This document shows positions 60,062-64,000 of a DNA stretch of 64,000 nucleotides, piece after piece. The position numbers and the translations under genes were made by a program. The DNA is from Acidobacteriaceae bacterium (GTDB lineage Bacteria > Acidobacteriota > Terriglobia > Terriglobales > Acidobacteriaceae): the NCBI GenBank assembly GCA_028283625.1, contig JAPWKG010000026.1, forward strand, positions 62,001-126,000, in the 5' to 3' direction. The notes below the pieces were generated by a model. The model did no database searches, had not been told where the DNA came from, and worked only from the letters and a program-made list of their open reading frames with translations. Positions within the stretch are counted from its first letter, which is position 1; every line of letters begins with the position of its first letter.

Positions 60062-62038
60062 ATGTTGACCCGTGGTTCTCTTTTTCTTGCGGCGTTTGCT
60101 GCAACGAGTTTTTGTGCGGCGTCGGTGTGTGCGCAGCAGCCCTCCTCTTCTCACCGTAACGTCATCATCTTTGTTGCGGATGGATTGCGACACAACGCTG
60201 TGACCGCGGAAGACATGCCGACGTTTGTGCGCGTACGTACAGAGGGCGTGAACTTTGCCAACAGCCACTCTGTATTCCCGACCTTTACGACGGCCAACGC
60301 TTCTACGATTGCGACCGGTCACGGGTTGGGCGATACCGGCGATTACAGCAATGTGATCTGGCCCGGCACCTGGCTGACGAAGCCTGAGGTCGAGGATGCC
60401 AGCGGCCACCTCATGCCGTTTTTGGAGAACGACGAAGTGCTGGCGAATATGAATGCCAGCTTCGCGGGCAATTATCTTGGGGAAACGACGCTGCTCGATT
60501 ACGCGCGCGCGCATGGATACGATGTGGCTTCGATCGGTAAGCTGGGGCCGACGGCGATCCAGCAAATCGGGTCGCTTGGCTGGAGCCAGGACGGCTATCT
60601 CGACTCGCACGATGCGATCGTGATTGACGATGCGACCGGACATGGCGGCGGTTTTCCTCTTCCGGCGGATGTGCGTGAGCGCATGCAGAAGGCGGGCCTG
60701 ATGCTGGATGCCCCCATGCGCACCAACGGTTATGCGGAGAGCTCGCAGGGCAACAACGGCTTCGTGGGCGATGCGCAGACTCCTGGAACCCTGATGCCGA
60801 ACAAGGTGCAGCAGCAGTGGCTTTCCGAGGTGGCGACCCAGGTTGTGTTGCCGAAGTTTGCTGAGGAGCAGAAGCCGTTCGTGCTGCTCTTCTGGTCGCG
60901 TGATCCGGATGCGACCCAGCATGATGAAGGCGACAGCCTGCAGATGCTGGACCCGGGTATCAACGGACCGAGCGTTAAGCTGGCGCTGCAAAATGCGGAT
61001 CATTCGTTGAAGAGCCTGCTGGACTGGCTGGACGCGCATCCGGCGATCAAGGCCAACACGGATGTTTTGCTGACCTCCGATCATGGCTTTGCCACAATCA
61101 GCCGTCGTGAGCTGGATGCTACGGGCAAGATGACGGGAGAACCGTCGGCTGCGCTGAGCTATGAAGGCAGCAAAGAGCCGGCCGGAACTCTGCCTCCTGC
61201 TTTTCTGGGCATTGATCTCGGCATTCGGCTGCACCTGAACGTTTTCGACTCTGAGAAGCGCCCTGCAGCGGGGAACGGTGTGTATGCGCAGTTGCAGCTT
61301 TCCGGCGAGAAGTCGCAGGCCCCGTTGGGCTCCGTGCTGCTGGCCAGCAAGTCGCACCAGTTGGATGGTCACGATGCCGAGCTGATGATTGCCTCCAACG
61401 GTGGTTCGGATCTGGTGTACGCTCCCACGCACAACACCGAGCTGGTGCGTCAGGCGGTGGCAACGCTGATGCAGCTGGACTATGTCGCTGCCGTTTTCGT
61501 CAATAAGGACTTTTGTCCGACATTGAAGGACTGCCCCGGAGCGTTGCCGCTGGAAGATGTCGGTCTTGCGGGAGCGAGCAAGGTGCCACATCCTGCAGTT
61601 GTCGTTGCCTTCCGCCACTTCAACCGTGTGGCTTCGGATATGTTGACCGGGGTGCAGGTCTCGGATACGAGCCTTCAGGAAGGGCAGGGTATGCACGGTG
61701 GTTTTGGCCGCGACCAGACGCTGAACAACATGGCCGCGATCGGTCCGGACTTCCGCGCGCACTTCGTCGATGACGCCCCTGTGGGCAACATCGATATCGT
61801 GCCGACGCTGGCGCACATCCTTGGCTTCGAGCTGCCGTCAACGGGCAGCCTGAAGGGGCGCGTGGCCAGCGAAGCTCTTGCCAGCGGCAAGGTGGAGCAG
61901 GGCGAACGCAAGCGGATCTACGCTGAGCCGGCTTCAAACGGAATGCGCACGCTGCTGGAGTATCAGGAGCTGGACGGCGTGCGTTACTACGATCGCGGCT
62001 GCCTGGTTGCTTCAGAGAAGATCACAACCTGCGAGTAA
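60062..62038 (+). CDS. Secreted type I phosphodiesterase / alkaline-phosphatase-superfamily protein
   Basis: The 658-aa protein has a signal peptide (LFLAAFAATSFCAASVCAQQ). The alkaline-phosphatase-fold metal site begins VIIFVADGLRHN (Asp) and is followed by the nucleophile region FPTFTTANASTIATGHG with a Thr nucleophile. Later ligands include SRDPDATQHDEG and LLTSDHGFATIS. The pattern fits nucleotide pyrophosphatase/phosphodiesterase enzymes that release phosphate from nucleotides or diesters in the periplasm or outside. A PHO-like box precedes it and the pst-phoU operon is next to it, so induction by phosphate starvation is likely. There is no Shine-Dalgarno sequence before the ATG. Confidence 0.88.
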   Translation: MLTRGSLFLAAFAATSFCAASVCAQQPSSSHRNVIIFVADGLRHNAVTAEDMPTFVRVRTEGVNFANSHSVFPTFTTANASTIATGHGLGDTGDYSNVIWPGTWLTKPEVEDASGHLMPFLENDEVLANMNASFAGNYLGETTLLDYARAHGYDVASIGKLGPTAIQQIGSLGWSQDGYLDSHDAIVIDDATGHGGGFPLPADVRERMQKAGLMLDAPMRTNGYAESSQGNNGFVGDAQTPGTLMPNKVQQQWLSEVATQVVLPKFAEEQKPFVLLFWSRDPDATQHDEGDSLQMLDPGINGPSVKLALQNADHSLKSLLDWLDAHPAIKANTDVLLTSDHGFATISRRELDATGKMTGEPSAALSYEGSKEPAGTLPPAFLGIDLGIRLHLNVFDSEKRPAAGNGVYAQLQLSGEKSQAPLGSVLLASKSHQLDGHDAELMIASNGGSDLVYAPTHNTELVRQAVATLMQLDYVAAVFVNKDFCPTLKDCPGALPLEDVGLAGASKVPHPAVVVAFRHFNRVASDMLTGVQVSDTSLQEGQGMHGGFGRDQTLNNMAAIGPDFRAHFVDDAPVGNIDIVPTLAHILGFELPSTGSLKGRVASEALASGKVEQGERKRIYAEPASNGMRTLLEYQELDGVRYYDRGCLVASEKITTCE

Positions 62039-62072
62039 GCAGCTGGACCGCTGCTTACCAGTGAAAAGAAGC

Positions 62073-62136
62073 GAACGCCGCGTGCGGGCGCAGGAGCGAA
62101 CCGGCTCTTGCGCTCACACGCGGCGGTTCTTTTTTG
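62073..62136. terminator. Long bidirectional terminator
   Basis: A long two-part hairpin starts GAACGCCGCGTG and closes with CACGCGGCGGTTC, with an inner GCGCAGGAGC stem. T-rich tails are present on both strands (TTCTTTTTT on plus, CTTCTTTTC on minus). It sits between convergent genes. Confidence 0.85.
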
Positions 62137-62154
62137 CTGCAAACGGTGTGACGG

Positions 62155-62820
62155 CTACTCCTGAGAGGGGCTCGCCGGGTTGGTGGAGAAATGGCGCTCC
62201 AGAAAGAGCCGTGTGAGCTGAACGCGCGTGCGCACGCCTGCCCAGTCGAAGAGCTCCTGCACGATGGCCTTCACGCTGCCTTCGGAGAGGTGCATCTGCT
62301 CAGCGATAGCGCGATTGCTCAGGCCGTCGACGACGCCCTTCAGCGCGAGCTGCTGACGCCGGGTGAGAGGGCGGTTGCCGATCCGCGTGGTGGGCTCAGG
62401 CAGAATCGGAGAAGAAGTCGTGGGTGAAGGCTCGATCTGCAGCTCTTTGCTGACGAAGACCTGGCGGATGGCATCCACCAGCTGTTGCGGCTTGCTGTCT
62501 TTGCGCAGAATCCCCGCTGCTCCGGCATCTACGGCTGCACGGATAGCGTGCGCGGGCATGCCGGCGGTTACGAGCAGAACCTGAGGCTTCACCTCGAGAC
62601 TTCCCAGCAGAGCAAACAGCGAGATGCCGAGCTCGGTATCGAGATCGTAGTCCAGCAGAATGATCTCCGGCTGTTGCTGGCTGAGGATGGTCATCGCTTC
62701 TTCGAGCGAGGAAGCCTGTCCCACAACATGCAGCCCTTCCTCTCCGTTGAGCAGGCGCGCCATGCCTTCGCGGAAGAGTTCATGGTCGTCGATGAGCAGA
62801 ATGCCGATAGGCGCGGTCAT
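62155..62820 (-). CDS. NarL/LuxR-family response regulator
   Basis: The 221-aa protein has a receiver domain (LLIDDHELFREGM, phosphoacceptor Asp57 in LLDYDLDTELG, KDSKP near the end). A Ser/Pro-rich linker is followed by a LuxR-type helix-turn-helix (LTRRQQLALKGVVDGLSNRAIAEQMHLSEGSVKAIVQELF). Its start overlaps the end of the kinase gene by four bases, so the two form a two-component system. The regulated genes are not evident; the pair is convergent with the phosphate island and need not be related to it. Confidence 0.88.
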   Translation of the reverse strand: MTAPIGILLIDDHELFREGMARLLNGEEGLHVVGQASSLEEAMTILSQQQPEIILLDYDLDTELGISLFALLGSLEVKPQVLLVTAGMPAHAIRAAVDAGAAGILRKDSKPQQLVDAIRQVFVSKELQIEPSPTTSSPILPEPTTRIGNRPLTRRQQLALKGVVDGLSNRAIAEQMHLSEGSVKAIVQELFDWAGVRTRVQLTRLFLERHFSTNPASPSQE

Positions 62821-64000
62821 AGAAGTGGTTCCTTGCTGGGGGCCTCAGGCAGGGAGAGGAGAAAGCGAGCTCCGTTCTCGATCGGCTGATAGATAAGATT
62901 GCCCCCGCTGGAGCGAGCAAACGCCCGGGAAAGATAGAGCCCGAGCCCGTGATGGTGAGCTCCGGTTTGAAAGGGGCGGAAGAGGCGCGCCGGGTGCGGC
63001 ACACCGCCTCCGTTATCCTCTACCGCAATATAGAGACTGCCGTGGTGATGTGTGGCGGTAAGGCGCAGGCGCGGCTGCTCCACATGGGCGAGCGCGCGCA
63101 GGCTGTTGTTCACGAGATTGAGCAGAATCTGCATGAGCTGCGAGCGCTCCCCGAGCGCTTTGGGTAAGGAGGCTTCCCAAAGGCCCTCATACGCGATGCC
63201 GGCCTGCTGCAGTAATGGTGTAATGACGATCTGCAGCTCTTCGAGAACAGGGGTAATCTCCAGCTCCGAGGGAGCGGTGCCGCCTTCCAGATCCATGTCG
63301 ACGACCGACTCCAGCGCCTCTACCAGTCCGCCCATGGCTTCGAAGTCTTTGTTCTGGTCCAGAAGGTTGGTGCGCTTCAGGTTGTGGTGAACAACGGCGA
63401 TGGCGGTGGAGATGTTGCGGATCTCGTGGCTGATGGCGCTGGCAACAAGCCGTGTCCCGCTCATGACCTGGCGCAGGCTCGCTTCTTCCTGGCGGCGGAA
63501 ACCTTCTGAGGTGTCGAAGACGATGGCAGTAAGCCGCGCGCCCGCTTTGGTGCCGTAAATGGAGAAGCTGATGTCGGCAAGGAAGCTCTGGCCGTTGGAG
63601 CGTATGCCGTGGGACTGGATCATGGCATACGGCTTGGGGTCGATCTCAGGGTGCTGCAGAAAGCGCGAGAGCGCAGGCAGGTAGTTGTGGATGCGCGGTG
63701 GGAGGGCTCCGGGTTGGGTGGAGAAGCCGAGCAGCTGGCGGGCAGCCTCGTTGCAGGTCAGAATCTGGCCTGTAATGTCGGTGGTGAGAATCGCCGCGGG
63801 GCTGGTTTCAATCAGTGCTTCGAGCTGCCGCTCGGTATCGTCCAGGGCATCGCGCTGTGTTTCGATCTCATGAATGTGCAGCAGGGTCAGGAGTTTATTG
63901 CGCTGCACGGTTTGCGCATGGAAGCCCGTGGTGAGAAAAGCTGTGAGGTACACCAGCAGGCGGGAGGTGCCGTCAATGACCGTCACGGGGAATTCGTCGT
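62817..64000 (-). CDS. PAS-domain sensor histidine kinase (5' end beyond window)
   Basis: The reading frame stays open to the right edge, so the N-terminus is missing; the ORF-track GTG at 63986 is probably internal. The visible part begins with the end of a membrane segment (LLVYLTAFLTTGFHAQT) and a short coiled coil. A PAS domain (LEALIETSPAAILTTDITGQILTCNEAARQLLG) follows, then a histidine kinase core with H-box SAISHEIRNIST, N-box NLVNNSLRAL and GLGLYLSRAFARSSGG. It should phosphorylate the LuxR-type regulator encoded immediately downstream with a four-base overlap. The signal sensed is unknown. Confidence 0.85.
   Translation of the reverse strand, partial: DEFPVTVIDGTSRLLVYLTAFLTTGFHAQTVQRNKLLTLLHIHEIETQRDALDDTERQLEALIETSPAAILTTDITGQILTCNEAARQLLGFSTQPGALPPRIHNYLPALSRFLQHPEIDPKPYAMIQSHGIRSNGQSFLADISFSIYGTKAGARLTAIVFDTSEGFRRQEEASLRQVMSGTRLVASAISHEIRNISTAIAVVHHNLKRTNLLDQNKDFEAMGGLVEALESVVDMDLEGGTAPSELEITPVLEELQIVITPLLQQAGIAYEGLWEASLPKALGERSQLMQILLNLVNNSLRALAHVEQPRLRLTATHHHGSLYIAVEDNGGGVPHPARLFRPFQTGAHHHGLGLYLSRAFARSSGGNLIYQPIENGARFLLSLPEAPSKEPLL

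Noticed and set aside
1-64000. tRNA, rRNA, CRISPR array, insertion sequence or prophage
   Set aside because: No cloverleaf-like tRNA sequence, repeat-spacer series, transposase or phage structural gene was recognised anywhere in the window.

Overview
The window is a gene-dense, roughly 60% GC chromosomal segment. Its gene complement fits Acidobacteriota, most likely class Terriglobia (Terriglobus/Granulicella/Edaphobacter-like). Indicators are three giant Oar-like TonB-dependent receptors with an N-terminal carboxypeptidase-regulatory domain, a CadC-type winged-helix/PD40 membrane regulator, a type-2 PyrF in a compact pyr cluster, and an RNase E/G with a very long charged insertion. The taxonomic call is inference; there is no rRNA or tRNA here. 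I saw no CRISPR array, prophage or insertion sequence.

Layout. 1-172: 3' end of a DUF167 gene. 239-4719: a TonB receptor and a Tat-exported metallophosphoesterase behind a tandem 11-bp repeat array that looks like PHO boxes. 4736-7171 (minus): recG. 7306-16236: cell-elongation block mreC-mreD-mrdA(PBP2)-rodA, then an RNase E/G gene with a 542-bp leader. 16334-19894: SulP transporter, Rieske oxygenase, DUF486 membrane protein, MntR/DtxR-type regulator. 19976-23344 (minus): NHL-repeat lipoprotein and trxB. 23433-27345: a small unknown protein, then two overlapping secreted-protein genes, one like a TIMP/NTR domain and one like a matrixin whose zinc ligands are all replaced.

27470-40492 is a probable alpha-glucan/sugar locus: a FucP-type MFS permease and GH31 glycosidase (minus), a membrane-anchored winged-helix/PD40 regulator (minus), a divergent TonB receptor, a secreted GH13 cyclomaltodextrinase-like enzyme and a mannose-6-phosphate isomerase. 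40532-45196 is a translationally coupled pyrimidine cluster pyrD-pyrE-pyrF-pyrC-pyrB. An APC permease follows, then a third TonB receptor behind a roughly 275-nt structured leader.

51161-62038 is a phosphate-starvation island: phoB-phoR, a beta-barrel porin, pstS, pstC-pstA-pstB-phoU and a secreted phosphodiesterase/alkaline-phosphatase-superfamily protein. Tandem 7-mers (consensus about YGTTYAY) on an exact 11-bp period lie upstream of the porin (six or seven units), pstC and the phosphodiesterase, and also upstream of the distant first TonB receptor/phosphoesterase operon. This is the most interesting signal in the window: it defines a candidate PhoB site for this lineage and ties an Oar-like receptor and an uncharacterised porin to phosphate or phosphate-ester uptake. 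The window ends in a convergent LuxR-type response regulator and a sensor kinase cut by the right edge.
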